From: Salinispora fenicalii
GTDB lineage: Bacteria > Actinomycetota > Actinomycetes > Mycobacteriales > Micromonosporaceae
Length of the DNA: 64,000 nucleotides
Direction of reading: 5' to 3'
NCBI RefSeq assembly: GCF_000514815.1
Contig: NZ_AZWQ01000010.1
Coordinates: 154,660 to 218,659, forward strand
Part shown: positions 1-9,078 of the stretch, piece after piece
Numbering within the stretch: the first letter of the stretch is position 1
Layout: every line of letters starts with the position of its first letter
Translations under genes and position numbers: made by a program
The notes under the pieces: model-generated
Databases searched by the model: none
What the model was told of the DNA's origin: nothing
The model's input: only the letters and a program-made list of their open reading frames with translations

Positions 1-90
1 CCCGCCGTATGTGCATCGCCGCCAGCCCGTCCTGCTGAGCCACGTGGCGCGAGCGGCCCAGCGGCACCGGAAACGCTGACGGCTTCCCAC

Positions 91-1674
91 CTACAGCGGG
101 ATGTTGCCGTGCTTCTTCGGGGGAAGGGTTTCGCGCTTGGTACGCAGTACCCGTAGCGCGCGGACGATCTGCGCCCGGGTCTCGTGCGGTGGGATGACGG
201 AGTCGATGTACCCGCGTTCGGCGGCGATGTACGGGTTGGCGAGGGTGTCTTCGTACTCAGTGATCAGCTCGGCCCGCCGGGCGGCCGGGTCGGCGGCGCC
301 GGCCAGCTCCTGTCGATGCAGGATGTTGACCGCCCCCTGCGCCCCCATCACCGCGATCTGGGCGGTCGGCCAGGCGAAGTTCAGGTCCGCGCCGAGGTGC
401 TTGGAGCCCATGACGTCGTACGCGCCGCCGTATGCCTTGCGGGTGATGACGGTGACCTTTCCGACAGTGGCCTCGGCGTACGCGTAGATGAGCTTCGCGC
501 CCCGGCGGATGATGCCCTCCCACTCCTGGCTGGTGCCGGGGAGGAAGCCGGGTACGTCCACGAAGGTGAGTACCGGAATGTTGAACGCGTCGCAGGTGCG
601 GACGAAGCGCGCGGCCTTCTCCGACGCGGCGATGTCCAGCGTGCCGGCGAAGTGCATGGGCTGGTTCGCGACCACGCCGACCGGGCGGCCCTCGACTCGG
701 CCATAGCCGACGATCAGGTTCTGCGCGTACAGCGGCTGCACCTCAAGGAACTCGCCCTCGTCGAGGACGTGCTCGATGACCCGGTGCATGTCGTATGGCT
801 GGTTCGCCGAGTCCGGGATCAGGGTGTCCAGCTCCCGGTCCTCGTCGCTGATCTCGAGGTCAACGTCGATCGGGTACGTGACCGGCTCGTCCAGATTGTT
901 CGACGGCAGGTACGACAGCAGCGCCTTGACGTACTCGATCGCGTCCTCTTCGTCGGTGGCGAGGTAGTGCGCGTTGCCGCTGCGCGAGTTGTGCGTACGG
1001 GCGCCACCCAGCTCCTCCATGGCGACGTCTTCACCGGTGACGGTCTTGATCACGTCCGGGCCGGTGATGAACATGTGTGAGGTCTGGTCGACCATCACGG
1101 TGAAGTCGGTGACCGCCGGTGAGTAGACGGCGCCGCCCGCGCACGGGCCGAGAATGAGCGAGATCTGTGGGATGACGCCGCTGGCCCGTACGTTGCGGAA
1201 GAAGATCTCGCCATAGAGGCCGAGCGAGGCGACGCCCTCCTGAATTCGGGCACCGCCGGAGTCGTTGATCCCGATGACCGGGCATCCGATCTTCATGGCC
1301 AGGTCCATCACCTTGACGATCTTCTCGCCGAAGACCTCGCCGAGGGAGCCGCCGAAGACCGTGAAGTCCTGCGCGAAGACGCAGACCTGGCGGCCGTCGA
1401 TGGTCCCGTAGCCGGTGATGACGCCGTCGCCGTAGGGGCGGGTCTTCGCCAGTCCGAAGTTGGTGGACCGGTGTCGGGCCAGCTCGTCCAGTTCGACGAA
1501 GGAGCCCGGGTCGAGGAGTAGCTCGATCCGCTCCCGCGCGGTCTTCTTGCCCCGTGCGTGCTGCTTGTCCACGGCGCGCGCCGATCCGGCGTGTACCGCC
1601 TCGTCGATCCGACGCTCCAGATCCGCCAGCTTGCCCGCGGTGCTGTGGATGTTGGTCCCGGTCTCGGTAGTCAC
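91..1674 (-). CDS. pccB: acyl-CoA carboxylase beta (carboxyltransferase) subunit, propionyl-CoA type
   Basis: This is the carboxyltransferase subunit that moves CO2 from carboxybiotin onto propionyl- or acetyl-CoA to make (methyl)malonyl-CoA in the cytosol. The 527-aa length fits the actinobacterial AccD5/PccB family. Visible motifs are the first oxyanion region [31 protein letters not shown], and a C-terminal half with [12 protein letters not shown] and [15 protein letters not shown]. Asp420 in GGAYD matches the position known in Streptomyces PccB (Asp422) to favour propionyl-CoA. I chose GTG 1674 over TTG 1677 because a TATATT hexamer lies 6 nt upstream and there is no Shine-Dalgarno. It is divergent from birA, whose product biotinylates the partner alpha subunit; that partner is not in the window. 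Confidence 0.93.
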   Translation of the reverse strand: MTTETGTNIHSTAGKLADLERRIDEAVHAGSARAVDKQHARGKKTARERIELLLDPGSFVELDELARHRSTNFGLAKTRPYGDGVITGYGTIDGRQVCVFAQDFTVFGGSLGEVFGEKIVKVMDLAMKIGCPVIGINDSGGARIQEGVASLGLYGEIFFRNVRASGVIPQISLILGPCAGGAVYSPAVTDFTVMVDQTSHMFITGPDVIKTVTGEDVAMEELGGARTHNSRSGNAHYLATDEEDAIEYVKALLSYLPSNNLDEPVTYPIDVDLEISDEDRELDTLIPDSANQPYDMHRVIEHVLDEGEFLEVQPLYAQNLIVGYGRVEGRPVGVVANQPMHFAGTLDIAASEKAARFVRTCDAFNIPVLTFVDVPGFLPGTSQEWEGIIRRGAKLIYAYAEATVGKVTVITRKAYGGAYDVMGSKHLGADLNFAWPTAQIAVMGAQGAVNILHRQELAGAADPAARRAELITEYEDTLANPYIAAERGYIDSVIPPHETRAQIVRALRVLRTKRETLPPKKHGNIPL

Positions 1675-1686
1675 CAAGGGAATATA
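1674..1686 (-). promoter_or_regulatory. leaderless -10 element of pccB
   Basis: TATATT at 1686-1681 on the minus strand is followed by 6 nt and then GTG. No ribosome binding site precedes the gene. The spacing predicts transcription starting at the start codon. No clear -35 was found. Confidence 0.45.
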
Positions 1687-1747
1687 ACGATGGTTCAGCT
1701 GGGCGCCGCTGTGCAGTACGCCTCACCACCTGTCATCGGGAGGGCCG

Positions 1748-1762
1748 TAGGCTGGCGGGATG
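1748..1762 (+). promoter_or_regulatory. leaderless -10 element of birA
   Basis: TAGGCT at 1748-1753, then 6 nt, then ATG 1760. No convincing Shine-Dalgarno is present. Confidence 0.4.
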
Positions 1763-2635
1763 CTGGGTTCCCCGTACACCGATCTGGATCGCCCGCCGCT
1801 GTCGGTGGTGCGGCTGCGTCGCGCGTTGGTCGCGCCGCACGGTCCGTGGGCCCGGCTGGAGCTTCTCGCCGAGACCGGTTCGACCAACGCAGACGTGGCC
1901 GAGTACGCCCGCTCCGGGGAGCCCGAGGGCTTGGTGCTGGTCGCGGAGCGGCAGCGCGCGGGGCGGGGCCGGCGGGGCCGCGACTGGCATTCGCCGGCTC
2001 GGGCGGGCATCGCGACCAGCGTCCTGCTTCGGCCGGGGGATGCGGTGGCCGAGCGGGGCTGGGCGCCGGTGCCACCGTCGGCGTACGGGTGGCTGCCGCT
2101 GTTGGCCGGGGTGGCGCTGGTGGAGGCGGTGACCCGACTGGCCGAGTTGGAGGCCACCCTGAAGTGGCCGAACGATCTGCTCGTCGGTGGGGCGAAGTGC
2201 GGTGGGATTCTGGCCGAGGGGGTGCCGGCGGCGGGTGTGACGGCGCCCCCCGCGATCGTCCTCGGCATCGGTGTGAACGTGACTCTTCGTGCTGACGAGT
2301 TGCCGGTGAATCCGTCCGGCCTGCCGGCGACCTCGCTGCAGTTGGCCGGTGCCGCGGCGACCGACCGGGATCCGTTGCTACGGGCGCTGCTTCGGTCGTT
2401 GGGCGACTGGTATGGGCGTTGGCGGGCTGCTGGCGGTAGTGCGGTGGCGAGTGGCCTGCGTGCGGCGTACCTGGCCGCCTGCGCCACCGTGGACCGTCCG
2501 GTTCGGGTGCTGTTGCCGGACGGTGGCGAGCTGACCGGCACGGCGACCGGCGTTGACTCCGACGGCCAGCTGGTGGTGGTCACCCCAGAAGTCACTCGGC
2601 ACCTCTCCGCCGGCGACGTTCTGCACCTGCGTTGA
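1760..2635 (+). CDS. birA: biotin--[acetyl-CoA carboxylase] ligase
   Basis: BirA activates biotin with ATP and attaches it to the biotin carboxyl carrier domain of acyl-CoA carboxylases. The 291-aa protein has the family signature near residue 30 (ETGSTNADV), the biotin/AMP loop GRGRRGRDWHSP, LKWPNDLLV and ILGIGVNV-type strands, then a short C-terminal SH3-like domain (GTATGVDSDGQLVVV). It lacks an N-terminal winged helix, so it is a group I ligase without the E. coli repressor function. It is divergent from the carboxylase beta subunit whose holoenzyme it serves. The start follows a TAGGCT hexamer by 6 nt. Confidence 0.95.
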   Translation: MLGSPYTDLDRPPLSVVRLRRALVAPHGPWARLELLAETGSTNADVAEYARSGEPEGLVLVAERQRAGRGRRGRDWHSPARAGIATSVLLRPGDAVAERGWAPVPPSAYGWLPLLAGVALVEAVTRLAELEATLKWPNDLLVGGAKCGGILAEGVPAAGVTAPPAIVLGIGVNVTLRADELPVNPSGLPATSLQLAGAAATDRDPLLRALLRSLGDWYGRWRAAGGSAVASGLRAAYLAACATVDRPVRVLLPDGGELTGTATGVDSDGQLVVVTPEVTRHLSAGDVLHLR

Positions 2636-2762
2636 ACGGTTACTGCTGACCCGGCGGGGCCGAGTCCGGGCAGCGGCTGTCGTCGTCCGGCCCGCGCGGC
2701 TGATGTCGTGGGGCGGGGTGAGCGGTTACGGTCTGCGCGTCCGATCTGCGCTGGAGGTACCC

Positions 2763-3329
2763 GTGGCGTTTCCCGAGAACGTGCTCACCGAGGACGAGCA
2801 CGTTGTGCTGCACCTGCATCCGCACTGGAAGACCCTGGCCCGGCCGGTCGGGGTAGCGGTTTTCGCCGTGGCAGTGGTGGTGGCAGCCCTGATGCTGGCC
2901 CCCGACGGTGCTGGCCGAGTGGTGGTGTTGGTGGTGCTCGGTGGGTCGGCACTGGTGGGGGTGCTGTGGTTCGCGCTCTGGCCGGTGCTGGTCTGGCAGG
3001 CGACCCACTACCTGTTCACCACCGAGCGGGTGCTCATCCAGCGGGGTGCGCTCTCTCTGGGCCGCCGGGACATTCCGCTTACCCGGATCACCGACCATGC
3101 GATGCAGCAACGCTTCAGCGAGCGGCTGTTCGGCTGCGGCACTCTGACCATCGACTCTGTCGGGGAGCGTGGGCGGTTGGTGTTGTGTGATGTGCCGCAG
3201 GTGGGGCGGGTGCAGACCACCCTCTACGAGCTGGTGGAGGCGCAGCATGACCGGCAGCCCTCCGGCGACGCCGAACTGCCGGAGTCGCTGGCCGAGGCCC
3301 AGGACGACCGGCTGCGGGAACCGGGCTGA
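2763..3329 (+). CDS. PH (bPH2/YdbS-like) domain membrane protein
   Basis: 188-aa protein. An acidic N-terminus (FPENVLTEDEHVVLHLHPHW) is followed by two adjacent hydrophobic helices at about residues 27-75, then a bacterial PH-like domain (ATHYLFTTERVLIQRGALSLGR, IPLTRITDHAM). This layout matches the DUF304/bPH2 group of small membrane proteins, whose function is poorly defined. GTG 2763 is chosen because GGAGG lies at 2752-2756; an in-frame upstream ATG at 2553 would overlap birA. It ends just before a perfect 26-bp palindromic terminator. Confidence 0.82.
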   Translation: MAFPENVLTEDEHVVLHLHPHWKTLARPVGVAVFAVAVVVAALMLAPDGAGRVVVLVVLGGSALVGVLWFALWPVLVWQATHYLFTTERVLIQRGALSLGRRDIPLTRITDHAMQQRFSERLFGCGTLTIDSVGERGRLVLCDVPQVGRVQTTLYELVEAQHDRQPSGDAELPESLAEAQDDRLREPG

Positions 3330-3351
3330 GCGGGTCTTGTCGCGGGCCGGG

Positions 3352-3377
3352 CCGCATCGGCTCCGGAGCCGATGCGG
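3352..3377. terminator. perfect palindromic terminator between convergent genes
   Basis: A 26-bp perfect palindrome (CCGCATCGGCTCC and its complement) fills the gap between the PH-domain gene and the first GtrA gene, abutting the stop codon of the latter. It can work in both directions. Confidence 0.75.
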
Positions 3378-4070
3378 TCAGGAGCGGCGGGAGCGGCGAG
3401 AGCTGGCCTGGAGCTCCGCGGCGAGCTCGGCTGCCAGCTCCCGGTCCAGGTCGAGGCGGGCGTCCAGCGGAATGGTCAGGCCTTGGATCGGTGTGCGGTG
3501 CGGGTGGGTGCCCGGTGGCGGGGCGGTTTCCTCCAGCTCGGAGACCGATTCCGCCAGCTCGGCGACCGGGTCCATCTCGGCCATCGTGTCCCACTCGTCG
3601 CGGGGGATGCTGTGCCAGTTGTTCGTGGCCGGCGCTGGCGCAGGCTGGAAGACGAACGTCCGGTAGGACCAGAACCGAAACAACGTCGCCAGCAGGATAC
3701 CCATCGTCTTGGCGAGGTTGAGGGCGAGCAGGCTGGTCACGCCGAGGCCGTACTTGGCCGCGGCCAGCACGCCCAGTTCGATGAGGAGCCCTGCACCGTT
3801 AAATAGGAAGAACAGGGCATACTCGCGCCGAACCGCCGTCTTCGGACGATCCCGGTAAGTCCAGTGACGGTTCATTAGGTACGACGTGATCGTCGCCGTG
3901 ATGGTGGCGACAACCGTCGCCTTCAGCGCGCCGCCCTGGAAAACGGTGAGTGCGAGGGCGTTGAACACCGCGTAATTGATGACGGTGTTGACGCCCCCGA
4001 CGATGCCGAATTTGAGCGCCTCGTGGATGAACTTCTGCCAGCGCTCGGGCAGGAGACGGACAAGACGCAT
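3378..4070 (-). CDS. GtrA family membrane protein
   Basis: 230-aa protein with the GtrA/DPMS core of four membrane helices starting near residue 20 (HEALKFGIVGGVNTVINYAVF) and a GtrA-like loop with NRHWTYRDRP. GtrA proteins are thought to help polyprenyl-phosphate-linked sugars cross the membrane for cell-wall glycosylation; no substrate is evident here. A hydrophilic tail of about 80 residues ends in an Arg/Ser-rich stretch, unusual beyond the compact domain. ATG 4070 has AAGG 8 nt upstream, so it is preferred over GTG 4079, which lies inside that site. It lies 64 nt downstream of a second GtrA gene on the same strand. Confidence 0.83.
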   Translation of the reverse strand: MRLVRLLPERWQKFIHEALKFGIVGGVNTVINYAVFNALALTVFQGGALKATVVATITATITSYLMNRHWTYRDRPKTAVRREYALFFLFNGAGLLIELGVLAAAKYGLGVTSLLALNLAKTMGILLATLFRFWSYRTFVFQPAPAPATNNWHSIPRDEWDTMAEMDPVAELAESVSELEETAPPPGTHPHRTPIQGLTIPLDARLDLDRELAAELAAELQASSRRSRRS

Positions 4071-4134
4071 GCGGAACACCTTAGGCGAGTGGGCTGGGCC
4101 GGGGCCGCCCCGGCCTGGCGAGATGGGCGGCAGG

Positions 4135-4677
4135 TCACGCCCGGTATCGGTCGTGCTTCGCTTCCGGTACGGCAGGAGTTCCCGCTGGTACGAAGACGAA
4201 CCGTCGATAGGACCAGAACCGGAAGAGGGTCGCCAGCCCGGTACCGACGAGATAGCTGGCGATGTTGTCCGCCAACGGGGTCTGGAAGACCTCCGGCCAG
4301 ATCTGGCCCAGGCCGTACCGGCTGATCGCCAGGACCGCCACGGTGATGCCGAGGCCCACCGTGTTGAAGATGAAGAAGAGCGCGTACTCGCGGGCGGGGT
4401 TGGCGCCCCGGCGGTGTCGCCACGTCCAGAACCGGTTGCCGAGGAAGGCGAAGGTTGCCGCCACCACCGTGGAGATGGTCTTCGCAGTCACCTGCTCGAT
4501 GTCCTGCACCGAGGTCAGGAAGTTGAAGAGGGCGAAGTCGACGAGGAAGGCGACGCCGCCCACAGTGGCGAACTTGCTCAACTCGTGGACGAGGTGACCG
4601 AACCGGTCCAGCAGGGCGTGGATCAGACCCGGCCGGGTCCGCCGGGAGCCGGGCTCCCCGGTCATCGTCGCTGCCAC
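4135..4677 (-). CDS. GtrA family membrane protein (second copy)
   Basis: 180-aa GtrA paralogue with four membrane helices beginning KFATVGGVAFLVDFALFN and the conserved aromatic/basic stretch NRFWTWRHRRG. It is probably a flippase-like helper for polyprenyl-linked sugars, as inferred for the family. GTG 4677 is chosen because TACGCT lies 6 nt upstream; an upstream in-frame ATG (4815) gives a compositionally odd leader, and ATG 4665 is a second option. It lies just upstream of the other GtrA gene and may be co-transcribed with it. No glycosyltransferase gene is adjacent. Confidence 0.82.
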   Translation of the reverse strand: MAATMTGEPGSRRTRPGLIHALLDRFGHLVHELSKFATVGGVAFLVDFALFNFLTSVQDIEQVTAKTISTVVAATFAFLGNRFWTWRHRRGANPAREYALFFIFNTVGLGITVAVLAISRYGLGQIWPEVFQTPLADNIASYLVGTGLATLFRFWSYRRFVFVPAGTPAVPEAKHDRYRA

Positions 4678-4689
4678 CGAGCGAGCGTA
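4675..4689 (-). promoter_or_regulatory. leaderless -10 element of second GtrA gene
   Basis: TACGCT at 4689-4684 on the minus strand, then 6 nt, then GTG 4677. Confidence 0.4.
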
Positions 4690-4938
4690 CCGGGTGCAGG
4701 CCCGCGGCACGGGTAGCACCGGGCGGCATGGCTGATCCGGACAGTGATGATGAGCGGAGCGTAACAGCCCTTGAGTGGCGTCCCGAGTGATCCCGCCAAG
4801 CGCGGGCCGGGTCACAGCCGGCGTACCGGACGACGACGGGCCAGATGTTTCGTCACTGGATTTGCGTGAAACTGCGCGTGAAAGCGGGTATTAGCTCGCG
4901 ATGCCGCAGCCGGGCCGTACCTTGTGCAGTTCTTCACA

Positions 4939-4957
4939 ACCAGTCCCACTGACTGGT
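4939..4957. promoter_or_regulatory. dyad upstream of pckG, possible operator
   Basis: ACCAGTC at 4939-4945 and GACTGGT at 4951-4957 form a 7-bp inverted repeat with a 5-nt spacer in the 395-nt gap before pckG. The size and symmetry suit a dimeric regulator binding site; the regulator is unknown. Apart from this dyad and the ribosome binding site at 5060-5065, I see nothing definite in the gap. Confidence 0.35.
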
Positions 4958-5072
4958 GGCGCAAGCCGGTTTACGCTGAGGCCAATCCCAGGTTTCACGT
5001 AGGCGACGCACCGCGCCGTCAAGCCTCGTGCATCCCATAGACCGGTCAGCGTCGACCACAAGGAGATGTGTC

Positions 5073-6914
5073 ATGGTTGCTCCGGCGACTGTTCGGGGTA
5101 TCGATCAGGCCCCGACATCCCACCCCAAACTGCTTGCCTGGGTCCGTGAGATCGCGGAACTGACCACCCCGGACCGTGTGGTCTGGGCAGACGGGTCAGA
5201 AGAAGAGTGGCGTCGTCTCACCGACGAACTCGTCGAGGCCGGCACCCTGGTCCGACTCAACCCGGAGAAGAAGCCCAACTCGTTCTACGCGCGTACCGAT
5301 CCGACGGATGTGGCGCGGGTCGAGGAACGCACCTACATCTGCTCGATGGATGAGGCAGACGCCGGCCCGACCAACAACTGGATGGCGCCGGCCGAGATGA
5401 AGCGGACGATGACGGAGCTGTACCGCGGCTGCATGCGCGGTCGCACCATGTACGTCATCCCCTTCTGCATGGGCCCGGTAGAGGCCGAGAAGCCGATGTT
5501 CGGCATCGAGATCACCGACAGTCCGTACGTGGTCGCCTCAATGCGGATCATGACCCGGATGGGCGCGAAGATCCTGGAGGCGATGGGCGACGACGCGGAC
5601 TTCGTACACGCGCTGCACTCCATTGGCGCGCCGCTCGCGCCGGGTCAGCAGGACGTGTCCTGGCCGTGTAACGAGACGAAGTACATCTCGCACTTCCCGG
5701 AGACCCGGGAGATCTGGTCCTACGGCTCCGGCTACGGCGGCAACTCGCTGCTCGGCAAGAAGTGCTACTCGCTGCGGATCGCCAGTGTGATGGGGCGGGA
5801 CGAGGGCTGGCTCGCCGAGCACATGTTGATCCTTAAGATCACCTCCCCGGAAGGGAAGGTCTACCACATCGCTGGTGCCTTCCCGTCTGCCTGCGGCAAG
5901 ACCAACCTCGCCATGCTGGAGCCGACCATCCCGGGCTGGAAGGTCGAGACCATCGGGGACGACATCGCCTGGATGCGATTCGGTCCGGACGGACGCCTCT
6001 ACGCGGTCAACCCGGAGTACGGCCTCTTCGGGGTCGCCCCCGGTACCGACTGGAAGACCAACGCCAACGCGATGCGGACGTTGGACCGGGGTAACTCCAT
6101 CTTCACCAACGTGGCTCTCACCGACGACGGCGACATCTGGTGGGAGGGGATGGGCGAGCCCCCGACGCACCTCATCGACTGGAAGGGCAACGACTGGACG
6201 CCGGAGAGCGAAAGCCTCTCCTCGCACGCCAACAGCCGGTTCTGCACCCCGATCACCCAGTGCCCGATTCTCGCCGAGGACTACTACGACCCCAACGGCG
6301 TACCGATCGACGCGATCCTCTTTGGGGGCCGGCGTCGGGACACCGTTCCGCTGGTCACCGAGGCGCGGGACTGGGTGCACGGCGTCTACCTGGGGGCGAC
6401 GCTCTCCTCGGAGACCACCGCCGCGGCCTCCGGCGCGGTCGGTGTCGTGCGTCGAGACCCGATGGCGATGCTGCCCTTCATCGGCTACCACGCCGGTGAC
6501 TACTTCCGGCACTGGATCGAGATGGGCAAGGGCGCCGACGGCGACGAGTCGAAGCTGCCGAGCGTCTACTACGTCAACTGGTTCCGTAAGGACGCCGAGG
6601 GTAGCTTCCTCTGGCCGGGCTTCGGCGAGAACTCGCGGGTCTTGAAGTGGATCGTCGAGCGGCTCGAGGGCCGGGCCGACGCCGTGGAGACCCCGATCGG
6701 CATGGTCCCCGCCGAGGACGCGCTGGACGTCGAGGGCCTGGACATGACCTCGGAAGACATTCGGATCGCGCTGAAGGTTGACGTCAACGAGTGGCAGGCC
6801 GAACTGCCGTTGGTCACCGAGTGGTTTGAGAAGTTCGGGGACAAGCTGCCCGGTGTCCTCTGGGCCGAGTTGGACGCGCTGCGCGCCCGGCTCGACGCAG
6901 AACCGCAGAAGTAG
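5073..6914 (+). CDS. pckG: phosphoenolpyruvate carboxykinase (GTP)
   Basis: Converts oxaloacetate plus GTP to PEP and CO2, the entry step of gluconeogenesis (and the reverse under some conditions). 613 aa, the usual length of the GTP-dependent class. The kinase-1 P-loop with the hyper-reactive cysteine is present (PSACGKTN; Cys274, Lys276), as are the PEP-binding [12 protein letters not shown] and the nucleotide-base region FWPGFG-like ([13 protein letters not shown]). ATG 5073 is chosen because AAGGAG sits at 5060-5065. The long upstream gap with a dyad suggests regulated transcription. The anaplerotic counterpart ppc is at 29.7-32.4 kb. Confidence 0.97.
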   Translation: MVAPATVRGIDQAPTSHPKLLAWVREIAELTTPDRVVWADGSEEEWRRLTDELVEAGTLVRLNPEKKPNSFYARTDPTDVARVEERTYICSMDEADAGPTNNWMAPAEMKRTMTELYRGCMRGRTMYVIPFCMGPVEAEKPMFGIEITDSPYVVASMRIMTRMGAKILEAMGDDADFVHALHSIGAPLAPGQQDVSWPCNETKYISHFPETREIWSYGSGYGGNSLLGKKCYSLRIASVMGRDEGWLAEHMLILKITSPEGKVYHIAGAFPSACGKTNLAMLEPTIPGWKVETIGDDIAWMRFGPDGRLYAVNPEYGLFGVAPGTDWKTNANAMRTLDRGNSIFTNVALTDDGDIWWEGMGEPPTHLIDWKGNDWTPESESLSSHANSRFCTPITQCPILAEDYYDPNGVPIDAILFGGRRRDTVPLVTEARDWVHGVYLGATLSSETTAAASGAVGVVRRDPMAMLPFIGYHAGDYFRHWIEMGKGADGDESKLPSVYYVNWFRKDAEGSFLWPGFGENSRVLKWIVERLEGRADAVETPIGMVPAEDALDVEGLDMTSEDIRIALKVDVNEWQAELPLVTEWFEKFGDKLPGVLWAELDALRARLDAEPQK

Positions 6915-6962
6915 CGGAAGTAGCTGGGCCGGCGCCGCGGGCGATGGATGATCCCTGCAACG

Positions 6963-6988
6963 GCCGCCGAGAGCAGTAGCTCGGCGGC
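6963..6988. terminator. hairpin between pckG and the prenyl reductase gene
   Basis: GCCGCCGAG (6963-6971) pairs with CTCGGCGGC (6980-6988) around an 8-nt loop. It lies 49 nt after pckG and ends 15 nt before the next start, so it could terminate pckG or mask translation initiation of the next gene. Confidence 0.5.
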
Positions 6989-7003
6989 GGAGAGGGGCGC
7001 GAC

Positions 7004-8167
7004 ATGGCTACCGGGCCGGCCGACGGGGGCGACGAGTTCGACGTTGTGGTGGTGGGGGCGGGGCCGGCGGGTTCGGCCGCCGCCATCGCCGCCCGTCGGA
7101 CCGGAGCCCGGGTGCTCCTGCTGGATCGGGCCAACTTCCCCCGGGACAAGGCTTGCGGGGACGGGATCGCCGCGCACGCGCTGGATGTCCTGGCCGGGCT
7201 GGGGGTAGCCGACCCGGTGGCCGGATACGCCCCGCTGCCCGCGCTTCGCCTGGTCGCCCCGGGCGGCCCGGCGGTGGCGCGGGCGCTGCCCCGCCCGGCG
7301 TACACGGTGCCCCGAACCGTCTTCGATGCTCGGCTGGTTGCGGCGGCGGTCGCGGCCGGCGCCCAGCTGCGCCGGCACGTGGTACGTCGGGTTGACGTGC
7401 GGGCGGACCGGGTCGTGCTCGACGGGCGGATTGTCGGGCGGGCCGTGGTGGGTGCCGATGGTGCGGGTTCGGTGGTGCGCCGGGCGCTGGGGCACGCCCC
7501 GAATCCGGACCGCCACCTGGCCTTGGCGATCCGGGGCTACGCGCCCGCGCGGTCCGGCCCAACAGAGCAGCTCATCGTCACGTCAGCCGCCCGTTGGCCG
7601 GCGTACGCCTGGTCCTTCCCGATCGGCGACGGACGGGCGAACGTCGGGTACGGGGAGGTGCTCCGTGGTGAGTCGCTGACCCGGGAACACCTCGTTGCGC
7701 GGCTTCCAGCGTTGCTGCCCGAGGTCGATCCAGCGGCGGTCACCGCCCTGCGGGCCCATCACCTGCCGCTCTCCACCCATCGACCGGTGCCGGGGCGCGG
7801 CCGGGCGGTGCTGGCGGGCGACGCGCTTTCGTTGATCAACCCGTTCACCGGTGAGGGAATCTTCTACGCGCTGCTCTCCGGAGCACTCGCCGGCACCGCG
7901 GCGGGCCGTACCCCGGAGCGGGCCGCTCGGCGCTACACTGCGGCGCTGCGTCGGCGACTCGGTGGTCATCTGCGGCACAGTTCGGTTGCGGCTTGGCTTG
8001 CCCGGCGGCGGTCGGTGGTTGATGCGGCGGTGTGGGCGGCCAATCGCGATGAGCAGGTGTACCGGGCGGTGGTGGAGTTGGGCCTCGGTGACGGCCGGTT
8101 GGACATTCGGACGTTGGCCATGATCGGGCGTGGGCTGGCCGCCGGGGATCGGCATCCCAAGCCGTGA
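7004..8167 (+). CDS. geranylgeranyl reductase family FAD oxidoreductase
   Basis: 387-aa flavoprotein with an N-terminal Rossmann FAD site (VVVVGAGPAGSAAAIAARR, residues about 12-30), the family motif DRANFPRDKACGDGIAAHALD and a second FAD motif ending in GDALSLINPFTGEGIFYALLSG near residue 270. The family reduces isoprenoid double bonds (chlorophyll phytyl chain, archaeal lipids, menaquinone side chain in MenJ-type enzymes) or acts as a monooxygenase. The cis-prenyltransferase gene begins 31 nt downstream, which favours a polyprenyl or menaquinone substrate, but this is inference. A GAGGGG-type ribosome site precedes the ATG. Confidence 0.85.
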   Translation: MATGPADGGDEFDVVVVGAGPAGSAAAIAARRTGARVLLLDRANFPRDKACGDGIAAHALDVLAGLGVADPVAGYAPLPALRLVAPGGPAVARALPRPAYTVPRTVFDARLVAAAVAAGAQLRRHVVRRVDVRADRVVLDGRIVGRAVVGADGAGSVVRRALGHAPNPDRHLALAIRGYAPARSGPTEQLIVTSAARWPAYAWSFPIGDGRANVGYGEVLRGESLTREHLVARLPALLPEVDPAAVTALRAHHLPLSTHRPVPGRGRAVLAGDALSLINPFTGEGIFYALLSGALAGTAAGRTPERAARRYTAALRRRLGGHLRHSSVAAWLARRRSVVDAAVWAANRDEQVYRAVVELGLGDGRLDIRTLAMIGRGLAAGDRHPKP

Positions 8168-8198
8168 GGCGCCATCCCGGTCGCTACCCTGGCAGGTG

Positions 8199-8969
8199 AT
8201 GACTCTGCGGGACGTTGTCTATTCGGTGTACGAACGCCGGCTCACGGCCAAGCTGGCGGGCAAGCCGGTGCCTCAGCACGTCGGTGTGATGTGCGACGGC
8301 AACCGCAGGTGGGCGCGGGAGATGGGGTTCGTTGACCCCAACGACGGCCACCGGGTCGGTGCCGAACGGATCAAGGAACTGCTGCGGTGGTGTGACGCCG
8401 CCGGCGTCGGGCATGTGACGCTCTGGCTGCTCTCCACCGACAACCTTACCCGCCCGGCCGCTCAGCTTGATCCGTTGTTGCAGATCATCGAGGACCTGAC
8501 GAGCGAACTGGCCGAGGAGGGTAACCCCTGGCGGCTGCGGATGGTCGGGGCGCTCGACGTGTTGCCGGCGCAGCACTCGGCGGCGCTCAAGGCAGCGGCG
8601 GAGCGGACCCGGGACCGGGTGGGCGGCGCGCAGGTCAACATCGCCGTCGGCTATGGCGGTCGGCGCGAGATCGCCGACGCGGTGCGTTCGCTCCTGCACG
8701 AGCACGCGAAGGCCGGCACCAGCATCGAGCAACTGGCTGAGACGTTCGATGTCGAGCACATCACCGAGCACCTCTACACCCGGGGCCTGCCGGACCCTGA
8801 TCTGATCATTCGGACCAGCGGCGAACAGCGCATGTCCGGCTTCCTGCTCTGGCAGTCCGTCCACTCGGAGTTCTATTTCTGCGAGTTGAACTGGCCGGAT
8901 TTCCGCCGGGTTGACTTTCTCCGCGCGCTGCGCTCCTACGCCAACCGTCAGCGTCGCTTCGGCATCTGA
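8199..8969 (+). CDS. uppS: isoprenyl transferase (cis-prenyl diphosphate synthase)
   Basis: Adds isopentenyl diphosphate in cis to an allylic diphosphate to make the polyprenyl diphosphate carrier of cell-wall synthesis. 256 aa. The catalytic signature MCDGNRRWAREMGF near residue 30 carries the Mg-binding Asp; NLTRP-like, DLIIRTSGEQRMSGFLLWQS and FYFCELNWPDF follow. Chain length (Z-farnesyl, decaprenyl or undecaprenyl) cannot be read from sequence. ATG 8199 (or GTG 8196) is chosen because the protein then begins MTLRDVVY like its relatives, and a TACCCT hexamer lies just upstream; an ATG at 8130 would overlap the reductase. Confidence 0.94.
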   Translation: MTLRDVVYSVYERRLTAKLAGKPVPQHVGVMCDGNRRWAREMGFVDPNDGHRVGAERIKELLRWCDAAGVGHVTLWLLSTDNLTRPAAQLDPLLQIIEDLTSELAEEGNPWRLRMVGALDVLPAQHSAALKAAAERTRDRVGGAQVNIAVGYGGRREIADAVRSLLHEHAKAGTSIEQLAETFDVEHITEHLYTRGLPDPDLIIRTSGEQRMSGFLLWQSVHSEFYFCELNWPDFRRVDFLRALRSYANRQRRFGI

Positions 8970-8971
8970 TC

Positions 8972-9006
8972 GCCCCGGCGACCACCCTTCGCCGGCGGGC
9001 CGGGGC
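8972..9006. terminator. hairpin between convergent uppS and otsB
   Basis: GCCCCGGC (8972-8979) and GCCGGGGC (8999-9006) form an 8-bp stem with a 19-nt loop immediately after the uppS stop codon. Confidence 0.5.
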
Positions 9007-9078
9007 AACCGCACCTAGCGGGCGAACTAGCGCGGCGTGAGGTGGGCAACGGCCGCTGGGTGCGCCGGAGCCTCGGAG

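Noticed and set aside
1..90. Acyl-CoA carboxylase epsilon subunit after pccB
   Set aside because: Translating the three minus-strand frames downstream of the stop codon gave no recognisable epsilon-subunit sequence in the 90 nt available.
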